Assembly (NCBI GenBank): GCA_016874845.1
Contig: VGSZ01000009.1
Coordinates: 1 to 49,875, forward strand
DNA: 49,875 nt
Direction: 5' to 3'
Source of the DNA: Deltaproteobacteria bacterium
GTDB lineage: Bacteria; Myxococcota; UBA727; VGSZ01
Shown: in pieces, positions 29,201 to 35,427 of the stretch
Layout: each line of letters begins with the position of its first letter
How positions within the stretch are numbered: the first letter of the stretch is position 1
Notes under the pieces: model-generated
What the model was told of the DNA's origin: nothing
What the model saw: the letters and a program-made list of their open reading frames with translations, nothing else
The model's database searches: none
Position numbers and translations under genes: made by a program

Positions 29201-31436
29201 GGACCACGGCGTCGGGCGGCGTGACGTCGGCGGTGAGCGCGATGTTGGCCTCGGTCTGCAGCGGCACCCCGGCGACGGCGGCGCGGACAACCGCAGTCCC
29301 CGGCTGCGTCCCGACCTGCAGCGTCTGCGTGTACGTGCCGTCGCCCGCGTCGCGCACCGTGCCGAGCAGCGCCCCGGCGGTGGTCGTCATCGTCACCACG
29401 GCGCCGGGCCCGCGGCGGTTGCCGAAGGCGTCGCGTGGCACCACGGTGACGACCGTGGTGGCGACGCCGTTGGCTTCGAGCGACGTCGATGCCGCGGTCA
29501 CCAGCGAGCTGGTGGCGGACAGGGCGGCAGGCTCGACGGCGACGCGCAGCTCGGCGCGCTGCGTCGGCGTCGCGACGTCCTTGACCACGACCGTCTGGAC
29601 GCCGGCGGTGCGGAGCTCGACGCCGGTCCACGTGGCCAGACCGGCCGTGGCGCGCTGGGTCGTGGGCGCGATGACGGCACCGGGGTCGCTGGCCGACAGC
29701 TCCGCGACGTTGGCGTAGGTGCCGTCGACCGCGCGCAGCCCGTTGAGCGCCCGGGCGCCGACGGCGAACGGGGCCCCGGCCACCACCGACGCCGGCGCCT
29801 GCAGCGAGAAGCTCGGCTGATGGGTCGCGCGCAGCACGACGTCCTGCTCGGTGGTGATCACCTCGAAGCCCGTGGCACCGCCCTCGAGCTCGCCGACGAC
29901 CGACGTGAAGGCTCCTTGCACGCCGTCGGTGGCGCGAACGATCGCGAACTCCTGTCCGGCCGTGGGGATGAACCCCTTCACGAGCCTGATGTGCAGCGCG
30001 CCAGACAGGGTCGCGGTGCGCGTGACGCGCAGGCGGTCGTGCTGCTCGCCCGCCGCCGGGTCGCCGACGTCGACGTCGAGCCGGGGCAGCGTGACTGCGC
30101 CGTCGAGCGTGAGCAGGCCCGGGCCGTCGCTGCCCGGCGACACGATCCCCTCATTCACGAAGACGTCACCGAACAGCAGCCCGCCGTCGCCGGCAAGGAC
30201 GCCGCTGGCGACGCCGTCGAAGCGGTTGTGCACCGGACCCTCGAAGCGGAGCTCGGTGCCGGCGGCGGCCTGCAGGAGGCCGACGCTCTCGACGCGCCCG
30301 ATCACCGCACGCACGCCGCTCCCGCCGGGCTCGACCTGCACGACGCCCCCCGCCTCGACCACCAGGGACCCCGTGTTGATCTGAAGGCCGACGTCCCCAA
30401 CGGTGCCCGGCGCACCCGTCAGGCTGACCGCGCCACGGACGCTGGTGGGTTGGGCGAAGAACGCCCGCGTGCCGCCGGCGACGGCCTCGATGACGATCTT
30501 CACTTTCGTGGGCACGACGCCGCCCTCGAGCACCGGGTCGATGCCCGCCAGATGGAACGACCCCGCGTCCGCGAAGCCGGCGTCGAAGACGAGGCGACCA
30601 CCGTTCCGGATCTGGACCGGCTCACCCACCTCGCCCCGCTGCATCCGCAGCACGCCGCTCTGCTGCGCCACGATTGCGGTCTCTACCGTCGCGCCGTCAA
30701 CGACGACGGTGCCGCCATCAGCGACCAGCGGTGCGGTCCCGGTCACGGTGCCGCCGCGCAGGGTCAGCTCGTTGCCACGCTGCAAGCGGATACCGCCGAC
30801 CTCCAGCGCCCAGAGCCCCTCGTTCACGTTGGTCGAGGACTCACCGTCGAAAGACAGCAGAGCCCCCCCGCTGACGGCAGCGCCGCTCACGTTCGTGAAG
30901 CGCGGCCCCTGCAGCGACGTCGCGTGTTTAACCTGAAGCTGCCCTTCGTTGCGCACCGAGGCCGTGACGACCACCGGCGGCGACGTCGGCGTACACCCGA
31001 GCAGGCTCAGGACCCCCGCCTTCGTGATGCTCAGGGAGTCATTGCTCACCGACAGCTGCGTCGTCGTCCCCGCGCTCGCGCGCTGCTCGCACGACACGAG
31101 CGTGACCTGACCATCGACGAGCGCGCTGTCACGCACGGTTACACGGAAGTCGGCGCTGCCGGTGCTGCTGTCGCCCATCTTGAGGGCCGCGCTGGCGCCG
31201 GTGACCGTCATCGCAGCGATCTCCTGCGACGTCTCGAGGGTCACCGTGAAGGCCGGACCGTCGCCGGCGATCAACACGTGGTCGCTGGGGCCGGGGACCC
31301 GACCGAGATCCCACCGATGAGGATCCTCCCACCGGCCGCTCACCGGCTCGGCCCAGCGGATCATCGGCGGCGCCTGCGCCAGCGTAGTCGACGCCAGACA
31401 CAACACGACTCCCGACACCAGCACCGATGCTCTCAT
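20220..31436 (-). CDS. giant modular surface protein; apparent in-frame fusion of two tandem paralogues
   Basis: The start at 31436 gives a signal peptide (MRASVLVSGVVLCLASTTLA) behind a GGAG ribosome site; 3,738 residues. Modules in order: a GxWxDPxxWxxGxVPGPxD-type module and beta-helix region (~27-620); an invasin-like Ig domain (~635-720); fibronectin III-like domains (~740-1020); further Ig-like repeats (to ~1290); four DUF4215-type Cys repeats (CDDGNVSDGDGC, ~1330-1500); a second beta-helix (~1500-1990); a receptor-L-like solenoid of ~23-residue repeats (VGGDLTLSGNDALASVEL, ~2005-2290); a Cys repeat; thrombospondin type 3 repeats (DGDGDGVADAADVCP, ~2355-2600); and a MYXO-CTERM-like tail (~2615-2645). 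A hydrophobic export-like segment follows (~2675-2700), then beta-helix, L-solenoid (~3040-3415), Cys repeat, TSP3 repeats (~3475-3690) and a second tail (CAAGGVPWAWALGALVLAAG + RRRR). Probably a cell-surface, Ca-binding adhesin-like protein; specific role unknown. Confidence 0.88.
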   Translation of the reverse strand: MRASVLVSGVVLCLASTTLAQAPPMIRWAEPVSGRWEDPHRWDLGRVPGPSDHVLIAGDGPAFTVTLETSQEIAAMTVTGASAALKMGDSSTGSADFRVTVRDSALVDGQVTLVSCEQRASAGTTTQLSVSNDSLSITKAGVLSLLGCTPTSPPVVVTASVRNEGQLQVKHATSLQGPRFTNVSGAAVSGGALLSFDGESSTNVNEGLWALEVGGIRLQRGNELTLRGGTVTGTAPLVADGGTVVVDGATVETAIVAQQSGVLRMQRGEVGEPVQIRNGGRLVFDAGFADAGSFHLAGIDPVLEGGVVPTKVKIVIEAVAGGTRAFFAQPTSVRGAVSLTGAPGTVGDVGLQINTGSLVVEAGGVVQVEPGGSGVRAVIGRVESVGLLQAAAGTELRFEGPVHNRFDGVASGVLAGDGGLLFGDVFVNEGIVSPGSDGPGLLTLDGAVTLPRLDVDVGDPAAGEQHDRLRVTRTATLSGALHIRLVKGFIPTAGQEFAIVRATDGVQGAFTSVVGELEGGATGFEVITTEQDVVLRATHQPSFSLQAPASVVAGAPFAVGARALNGLRAVDGTYANVAELSASDPGAVIAPTTQRATAGLATWTGVELRTAGVQTVVVKDVATPTQRAELRVAVEPAALSATSSLVTAASTSLEANGVATTVVTVVPRDAFGNRRGPGAVVTMTTTAGALLGTVRDAGDGTYTQTLQVGTQPGTAVVRAAVAGVPLQTEANIALTADVTPPDAVVLASEAVVGQAVRVSWTAAAAPDLARYVVVATTSTGAEVEQRIIAAPTTAADFVTLPSCAALDFTVRPVDRAGNLGQRSNVVAVTTQRDGAPEAPSGLDAVAGDTIVTLTIGASPSCDVVEHRIKRSLTQGTGYVTVASLPAGALRVVDDGVTNGVRTFYVAVGVDGDGNEGAPSDEVEVVPGQAPPAEAVLGFVATSRPAGVVALSWSPPVDAPTGTAYRVYRQATPFSQPGLAALLTTTTALGFEDAPPSDGAWFYAVTWLDERGRESKPALGSAVADRVAPRGVLSLGRSSPVGIGEHPLTLTLSEPLAAPPQLTLHVPPAAPRPVTLVVDPADPTVYVGEFAVVEDGVEGPARFDLAARDAAGNENISLTGDKLDVDGARPTITLATTAKSPVTTKGVELTLASSEPLATTPALAFVSATDVRWPVDLTGSGLRFDGVLSVGPDTGDGPGSFVVRAEDRAGNAAVGLAGLGSLVIDFNVGPVVRLEATPSSTSLLVDEPLDLVLVARDALDRIDDSYRGTVRLTATDPTATLADDVRFGPDSGGRAPVSAAAVFRQPGEWLLLVTDLDVPSLQATLTIKVTSTCGDGRRTSDERCDDGNVSDGDGCTGACTFEEGFACGGEVTTSCEPVCGDGLLVAGERCDDGGVGDGDGCTAACRIEVGFACTGAPSVCVAGCGDSVVIEPEACDDGAAVDGDGCSAACAVEPGFTCEGSPSVCRAPGCGDGVLDCDGGERCDDGNRDDGDGCTAACLREQPSTVRWLAQAGEAPSACGGWASGAPPQDGDAVIVDGAATADLPLPAVSLASLVVEPGYPGTVTLATNASGAQAFVASIDVASGTLATAPSGFTVVGGVVVRGTARLRVSPGDAAALVADGGSGAGSGAGAALVVRADLVLQDDGVLDAADGVLVLAPAATTFVRFGVTAAAPVTVGDLVFAPSGIEDEQPTVDLTIVVDAPLTVARQTLVRSQPASATTTLIAGPSGALRTRDLRTLGGGDTPGSIVVQDLPLAFTGALVLDDPAVAWRAPIEFAGSRGAARVSVDGVRVVARAGLLTLDADAGARLAGLSARGGSVVVRGGLSADVVDASDDGQLLVQGDADVGALTIAGGRFVAPAQTAVRRALVVDDPRGFVAGRGRVTLGVPAPTSGLFQIQLDEPCAVSGTANFHDLTLTGDAVEFAPAAALTVAGTWTARGTPERPLSLRSAVPGEPWGITPRGPVDLDHLVVRDSHNRGAVALDPPSWTDAGGNVGWGAVDGCAGLVASDGDVVLADDAAVAAFAASGVQCVRGDLVLTGSVTAVSLPGVVRILGALRIEGTTDLGAVALPGLEDAAAVIVTDNGGLQSLELGGLQVTGDLTLAGNGALTTVDLGALVDIDGDLTVTDNDALATLELGALHNVGGDLLIDDHDALASLELSALATVGGDLTLSGNDALASVELGVTEIGGSLSVVDNDALVELAVAFLRAVLGDLFVGDNDALAALVLAALQQVGGDAAITGGSDVDVFVVQLSSLQDVGGGTLEVGAADGGQLALDVGALDTESTSLEVEGELTGGSLVPPGACDAGCDVCGDGVRGASEQCDDDNAADGDGCSAACVVEVGFTCAARASGDAEDACVPDGDGDGVADAADVCPTVADPAQQDEDGDRRGDACDVDDDDDGVKDALDNCPSRANAEQRDRDGDGTGDACDDPPPPATCGGDAVADDADGDGTGDGCDDDVDGDGVVDTVDVCVGAADAAQGDADGDGTGDACDDDDDGDGVADGDDPCPLVAGATGCQGDLDGDGVFDDDDACPVGADAAQADADGDGLGDACDADQDGDGVPRGADVCPTVADAEQQDSDGDGIGDACDECRDEPGDLPGRPCADEPAGVPPDAVVPETESCASGAMPSPLSLLLALLGVCAGSRRRGRAAGARAARAARPAASVGATPGAGALGTAATVAATVVATFGLVADAAHAQATAPTRWAPVAGDAFADPANWTGGAVPGAGDDVVIDAASPPCAVAGVVRVRSVQLDGVLRGDGGARVVTTASFVAGANAQVEGGMAVQADGGVVVVDNAARVPSVAATGPDVTLTLAGAVDVVDVAAGAVVVFDECRGAGAVNVDAAAVVVVDGPCAPSSWTQRGGQSLWRAGSAGADAFVLGALDAAAGVIVVEGELRVTGALLRVAPPATLALDAAALVLDSAAVTVDVAAPLSAAAVVVAQAGADVGVALGGGFAVSGGFTAVGRPASPIVLRGAAPSSCPPAGCASTWSLRAQGLLDLRYVVLRDAANGGPVRALSPETVDGGNNVGWQAPPAACGGRPAVLGPVVLADAAAVAAFDSSGITCIDGDLQIAGAVNVVTLRFLEVVTGRILVARVAATVVSFDALTAAGDVAVQGNTALQGMELGALQDVGGSLIVDHNDALGVLELSGLQTVGGDLVFTDNDGYAALSLPPAGYGGAVTIGDNEELTTVSLGVGSDVGGDVTVTGNVALATLQLGMGGAGGDLLVAQNPSLGALDLGGVQQTGGSLTITGNDALTTIEAGDLQSVGGSLDLGGNDALAQADLGGLVQVLGNFTVVDNPALVTLVLTTLALIGADFVFVDNTAMITLDLSALQGIGGDFVVTGNDSLTSIEAGSLESVGGSLQVEGNGSLATIDLAALDSVGGELDIGENAPGADVGLGDLDSVGGTLSVQGDVTLPPGQACDAQGRCGAVCGDGIVVADVEACDDGNQQDGDGCSAVCAQARGFLCVTPGAACLPDADDDGVADAFDVCPRAPDFDQRDTDGDGAGDACDRDDDDDGVADVFDGCPRVADAAQRDEDGDGTGDACDPDFRGEAPAGDADGDGVGDDADVCPAAADAAQGDADGDGAGDACDDDDDGDGVADGDDPCRLVPGADCAGDADGDGISDEDDACALLAGDGEGGDADEDGLGDACDADDDGDVVTDTLDNCRLTFNPSQADRDDDGVGDACDRCFDVDDIAAGERCVVDDIGCAAGGVPWAWALGALVLAAGERRRRASA

Positions 31437-31448
31437 GCTCTGCTCCAT

Positions 31449-31837
31449 GACAACCGGCCCGCAGCGAACGCTGTGGGCCTGACCCGATGAACGCTCAGCG
31501 TATCGTGCATGCCCGACGAGACAGCCACCGCCCGGAGCGATCCACCACGGTCGCCCCCGCCCACAGCAAGACCGACGCCGGGACGATCGCGTCACCACCG
31601 TTGCCGGATGCCGTCTACGACGTCGTTGTTGCGCGCATGACCCGCGTCGACCTGCAGGCCGTCGTCGCCCGTCGCGCCCACCAGGCCGCGCCGACGACGT
31701 GGCTGACCACGAACCCCGTCACCGCCCCCATCGCCGCCGCCGACGTCGACCTTGACGACGTCGGCGTCGGCAGCGTAGCCGCGACGCCGACGCGACGACG
31801 CAGCCCTCGTCGACGGGGCGGCGCGGCGCGGCGCAGG
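31449..31837. other. intergenic region upstream of the giant surface-protein gene
   Basis: 389 bp between the start of the giant gene and the 3' end of arsC, both on the minus strand. It must hold the giant gene's promoter, but no convincing -35/-10 pair was seen. A plus-strand frame from 31487 is open across it, but its composition (Arg/Ala/Pro-rich) looks like a GC-driven shadow. No RNA gene recognised. Confidence 0.4.
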
Positions 31838-32242
31838 TCAGGTGCGCAGCGCGCCCTGCTCGCGCAAGAACCCCTGCACGCGCGCGCGCACGTCGTCGCG
31901 GATGGCGCGGACCTCGTCGACGGAGCGCCCCCTGGGGTCGGGCAGCGGCCAGTCGAGCCGACGCAGGCCGGGCACGGCGGGGCAGGCCTCGCCGCAGCCC
32001 ATGGTCACGAGCCACGTCGCCTGCCGGGCAAGCGCGTCGTCGAGGAAGCGGGGCTTTTCCGCCGACAGGTCGATGCCGACCTCGGCCATCGCCGTGACGA
32101 CCTCGGGGTGTACGTGGGTGCCGGGCTGCGTGCCCGCCGAGAGGGCGCGGGCGCGCGCGGGGTCGGTCAGCGCGTTCAGCCAGGCGGCGGCCATCTGCGA
32201 GCGGCCGGCGTTGTGGACGCAGGCAAAGAGCACCGTGATCAT
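31838..32242 (-). CDS. arsC: arsenate reductase, low-molecular-weight phosphatase type
   Basis: It reduces arsenate to arsenite. The 134-residue protein has the P-loop Cys-x5-Arg nucleophile site (CVHNAGRSQ, Cys8 to Arg14). Two further Cys used in the disulfide relay are in VTMGCGEACP (83 and 87), and the Asp-Pro loop is LDWPLPDPRG. This set matches the thioredoxin- or mycothiol-coupled ArsC class, not the glutaredoxin type. The ATG overlaps the stop of the aquaporin gene (ATGA), which indicates coupled translation. No ArsR, ArsB/ACR3 or ArsM is visible in the window. Confidence 0.92.
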   Translation of the reverse strand: MITVLFACVHNAGRSQMAAAWLNALTDPARARALSAGTQPGTHVHPEVVTAMAEVGIDLSAEKPRFLDDALARQATWLVTMGCGEACPAVPGLRRLDWPLPDPRGRSVDEVRAIRDDVRARVQGFLREQGALRT

Positions 32243-32991
32243 GTCGTCTCCTCGCCGAGTCGAGCAGCCGTCGTCGCCGTCGTCGTCATCGTCGCTGTCG
32301 TGCGGCGCAGGGCTTTGCGCTCGTGCGCCACAGGCGTCAACGCGGGGGACGGCGCCAGCGCGCGCAGCAGGGCGGCGGCCAGCAGGACGCCGCCAAGTTC
32401 GCCGACGACGAAGCCCGCCGCCGACGACGGTGCGATGCCCGCGGCGGTGCCCGTGAACACGCGGGCCAGCGTCACCGCCGGGTTCGCGAAGCACATCGAC
32501 TGCGTGAACCAGTAGCCGGCCACCACCCAGCTGGCGACGACGACGGGGACGCGCGACGGCGACTGGGCGGCGCTGCGGCTGGCGACGACCAGCAGGCCCG
32601 CGGTGGCCAGCGCCTCGGACAGCACCATCGGCGCGCCGGCGCGGGCCGTCGTCGACACGGTGACGAGCGGCAGCCCAAACATCGCGTGGGCGGCGACGAC
32701 ACCCAGCACGGCGCCCACGGTCTGGGCCAACGCGCGGCCGACGGCGACGACGACGACCATGCGGCCGGCGACTACCTCGAGCACGGTGGCGGCGGGGTTC
32801 AGCGACGCGCCGGTGTCAGCCAGGGCGGTCAGGAGGGCGATGAGGCCGGCGCCGGTGGCGAGCGTGTTGCACAAGAGCGCCAGCGCCGGGCTGGTCGGTG
32901 CCAGCCGGCTGGCCATCTCAGCGGAGCCGGTGACGACGGCCAGCAGCGTGGCGGTGCCCAGGACCTCGGCGAGCAGCGTGCGACGTTCCAT
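32239..32991 (-). CDS. aqpS: MIP-family aquaglyceroporin, probably arsenite-exporting (AqpS-like)
   Basis: The 250-residue integral membrane protein shows the two hemipore motifs of the MIP family: LNPAATV (Asn65-Pro66-Ala67) and CFANPAVTLAR (Asn170-Pro171-Ala172). Hydrophobic segments lie around both (ALALLCNTLATGAGLIALLT; VVVASWVVAGYWFTQSM). The C-terminus is a Thr/Ala/Glu tail. Overlap with arsC by 4 bp ties it to arsenic resistance. In Sinorhizobium meliloti an AqpS channel lets arsenite made by ArsC leave down its gradient, which is the likely role here (inference from context). Start 32991 (ERRTLLAEVLGTATLL) is chosen as the usual MIP beginning. Confidence 0.88.
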   Translation of the reverse strand: MERRTLLAEVLGTATLLAVVTGSAEMASRLAPTSPALALLCNTLATGAGLIALLTALADTGASLNPAATVLEVVAGRMVVVVAVGRALAQTVGAVLGVVAAHAMFGLPLVTVSTTARAGAPMVLSEALATAGLLVVASRSAAQSPSRVPVVVASWVVAGYWFTQSMCFANPAVTLARVFTGTAAGIAPSSAAGFVVGELGGVLLAAALLRALAPSPALTPVAHERKALRRTTATMTTTATTAARLGEETT

Positions 32992-33104
32992 GGGGGCTGC
33001 GTGCCGCGCGGCGCCGCCGGGGACAAGACCGGCAACGACAACATCGTGGTGACGCGCGCGCGACGCGGCGGCGGCGGCGGCCCGGTCGGCGGGCAGGCCA
33101 GTGT

Positions 33105-34511
33105 TCAGCGTCCGGCGACGCGCTCGACGACCTGCCCGCGCCGCACGACGAGCGCGACGCGGTCGAGGGCGGCGGGCTCCTGCAGCGGGTCGCCGTCGAC
33201 AAGCACGAGGTCGGCGACCTTGCCGGGCGCCACGACGCCGAAGTCGGCGTGGGCGCCAGCGACGAGGCGGGCGGGGCGCGCGGTCATCGCGGTGACGAGC
33301 TCGGATACGGGCATGCCCGCGGCCAGCAGCGCGCGGCGCTCGGCGACGTAGGCGGCCCCCGGCCACACCGCCGGCAGCACGCTGTCGGTGCCGACGACGA
33401 AGGGCACGCCGGCCTGCAGCAGCGCGCGCAGGGCGGCGGCGCGCTCAAGGGCGTTGTCGTCGAGCTCGTGCCCCAGCGCCACCAGCGCGGGGTGAGTGGG
33501 CCGCGCCTTCGCCGCGTCGCGCAGGTTGGCGGGTACGAGGCGCTCCTCCTCGGGCGTGGGCACGAAGCGGCCGCCGAGCAGATCGGCGGTGCGCTCCCAC
33601 ATCCACGCGGTGCTGACGACGACGACGCCGCTGTCCTTCAGGCGCCGCGCGTGATCGGCAGACAGCGCGCCCCGCCACGGCAGGTGCGCAAGCGCGGTGC
33701 AGCCGGCCTCGGCGGCAGCGACGGCGTCGTCGACATCGCCGGCGTGGACGAAGACGCGCTGGCCGCGGGCGCGGGCGGCCTTCACCAGCGCGACCAGCAC
33801 CGCGCGGTCCATGATCGGCTCGCCCTCGGGCATGCGGTCGATGACGACCTTGACGTAGTCGGGGTCGCCCTCGAGCACGACGTCGAGGGCGGGCCCGATG
33901 TCGGCCTCGACGGCCACCTGCGGCAGCACCGCGCCGACGAGCACCGCGCCGAAGGGCACCATGGCGTCGGCGAGACCCAGCGGGTGGCTGCCGCGGCCGG
34001 TGATCATCAGGTTGGTGTGAAAGATGCGGGGCCCGGCGACGACGCCGTCGTCGACGTCGGCGATCAGCTGCTCCAGGTCGGCGGCGGCGGCGCCCAGGTC
34101 GAACACCGTCGTGACACCCACCGCCAGCCACCGCGCCAGCGACTCCGCCGGCGCAAGGCCCGGCCCAGACAGCGCGCCCCCCGACGACAACACGTGGGCG
34201 TGGGCGTCGACGAAGCCGGGCAGCAGCGTCTTGCCGCGGCCGTCGACGACGCGCCCGCCGGCTGCGCTGCCTCTGGCGTCTACGGCGCCCGTGGGGCGCA
34301 CGATGACGACGCGCTCACCCTCGACCACGACGTCGTGGTGCAACAGCGGCGGGCCGCCCTCGCCATCCACGACGGTGACATCGACGAAGGTCAGCCGCTC
34401 GCGCGGCCGCGCCTGCATGAGGGCGGCGGTCGGCGCCGCGCACGACGCCGAGACGGCCGTCACCACGGCAGCGCTGACCATGACGCCAGCGACCGCGCGC
34501 GCGACGCTCAC
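33105..34511 (-). CDS. metal-dependent amidohydrolase, lipoprotein
   Basis: The 468-residue product is of the amidohydrolase superfamily (imidazolonepropionase/prolidase-like). The metal-binding HxH is in LLPGFVDAHAHVLSSG (~102), with later ligands in VFVHAGD (~252), ALAHLPW (~274) and FVVGTDSVLP (~375). The C-terminal composite beta-domain ends DFGVVAPGKVADLVLVDGDP. GTG 34511 gives a signal peptide with a lipobox-like end (VVTAVSASC), so it is probably anchored outside the cytoplasm. It starts 5 bp after the stop of the preceding lipoprotein, suggesting an operon. An in-frame start at 34604 is rejected because its Arg/Gly repeat is the antisense reading of the neighbour's Glu-Gly tract. Substrate unknown. 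Confidence 0.85.
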   Translation of the reverse strand: MSVARAVAGVMVSAAVVTAVSASCAAPTAALMQARPRERLTFVDVTVVDGEGGPPLLHHDVVVEGERVVIVRPTGAVDARGSAAGGRVVDGRGKTLLPGFVDAHAHVLSSGGALSGPGLAPAESLARWLAVGVTTVFDLGAAAADLEQLIADVDDGVVAGPRIFHTNLMITGRGSHPLGLADAMVPFGAVLVGAVLPQVAVEADIGPALDVVLEGDPDYVKVVIDRMPEGEPIMDRAVLVALVKAARARGQRVFVHAGDVDDAVAAAEAGCTALAHLPWRGALSADHARRLKDSGVVVVSTAWMWERTADLLGGRFVPTPEEERLVPANLRDAAKARPTHPALVALGHELDDNALERAAALRALLQAGVPFVVGTDSVLPAVWPGAAYVAERRALLAAGMPVSELVTAMTARPARLVAGAHADFGVVAPGKVADLVLVDGDPLQEPAALDRVALVVRRGQVVERVAGR

Positions 34512-34516
34512 TCGTT

Positions 34517-34966
<450 letters not shown>

Positions 34967-35100
34967 GAGAAGGTCCTTTCGCTGGGGACGTTGCCACAGG
35001 ACCGGAGTGGGGTCACGGCGGGGCGGAGCGGGGCGGGGCGGGGCGATCGGGACGGCGTCCGCCTCATCCTCGATCACATCGCCCCCCGCGCTCTCGCGGC

Positions 35101-35151
35101 GTCACCGGCCCTCACCCGCCGCTGCGCCGCTGCCCGCTCCCGATTCTGGGA
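35101..35151 (-). repeat. small dispersed element, copy 1
   Basis: Read on the minus strand it starts TCCCAGAATCGGGAGCGGGC and ends GGGTGAGGGCCGGTGAC. It matches copy 2 (35230, opposite orientation) at its outer part and copy 3 (44099) over most of its length, including CAGAATnGGGAGCGGGCAGC. Confidence 0.55.
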
Positions 35152-35229
35152 GAGGACTGGCGCTCGTCCAGCATGACATCACGACGAGCGCTGCTGAGCT
35201 CGAACGTCACGTCTTCCTGCTCGCAGGTT

Positions 35230-35280
35230 TCCCAGAATAGGGAGAAGGAGCGAAGGGATGAGGGCCCGGTCCGGCGCCGG
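35230..35280 (+). repeat. small dispersed element, copy 2
   Basis: It starts TCCCAGAATAGGGAG and continues to GGATGAGGGCCCGGTCCGG. It is inverted relative to copy 1, with 78 bp between them, giving a terminal-inverted-repeat-like arrangement in the nuoD upstream region. It is more diverged in its middle than copies 1 and 3. Confidence 0.45.
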
Positions 35281-35427
35281 CGCTGAATCCGACGAAGATC
35301 GTTGAGGAGGGGGATGTGGGGGATCCTGCCGACGGATGGATCGGGGCGGCGCGGGCGGCTTGAGGTTCGCGGCGTGGGCGGCTACGTCGGATGGGCGTCG
35401 AGTCCGGCGTGGTCCAGGAGTCCTTCG

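Larger units (their letters stand above)
34967..35427. other. divergent intergenic region between lipoprotein operon and nuoD
   Basis: 461 bp without a credible gene. It contains a G-rich run (GGGGCGGGGCGGGGCG, about 35027-35044) and two inverted copies of a small dispersed element (35101-35151 and 35230-35280). The nuoD ribosome site CAGGAG lies just before 35428. Promoters for both flanking genes should lie here; none is resolved by eye. Confidence 0.45.

Noticed and set aside
22020-31490. A 3,156-codon open frame on the plus strand opposite the giant surface protein
   Set aside because: It is Arg/His/Ala/Val-rich without domains, has no ribosome site, and is explained by very high GC and repeated Asp/Val/Gly codons of the minus-strand gene, which has a signal peptide and known modules.
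31487-32515. A plus-strand frame over the intergenic region and opposite arsC/aqpS
   Set aside because: Composition is shadow-like and most of it is antisense to well-supported genes.
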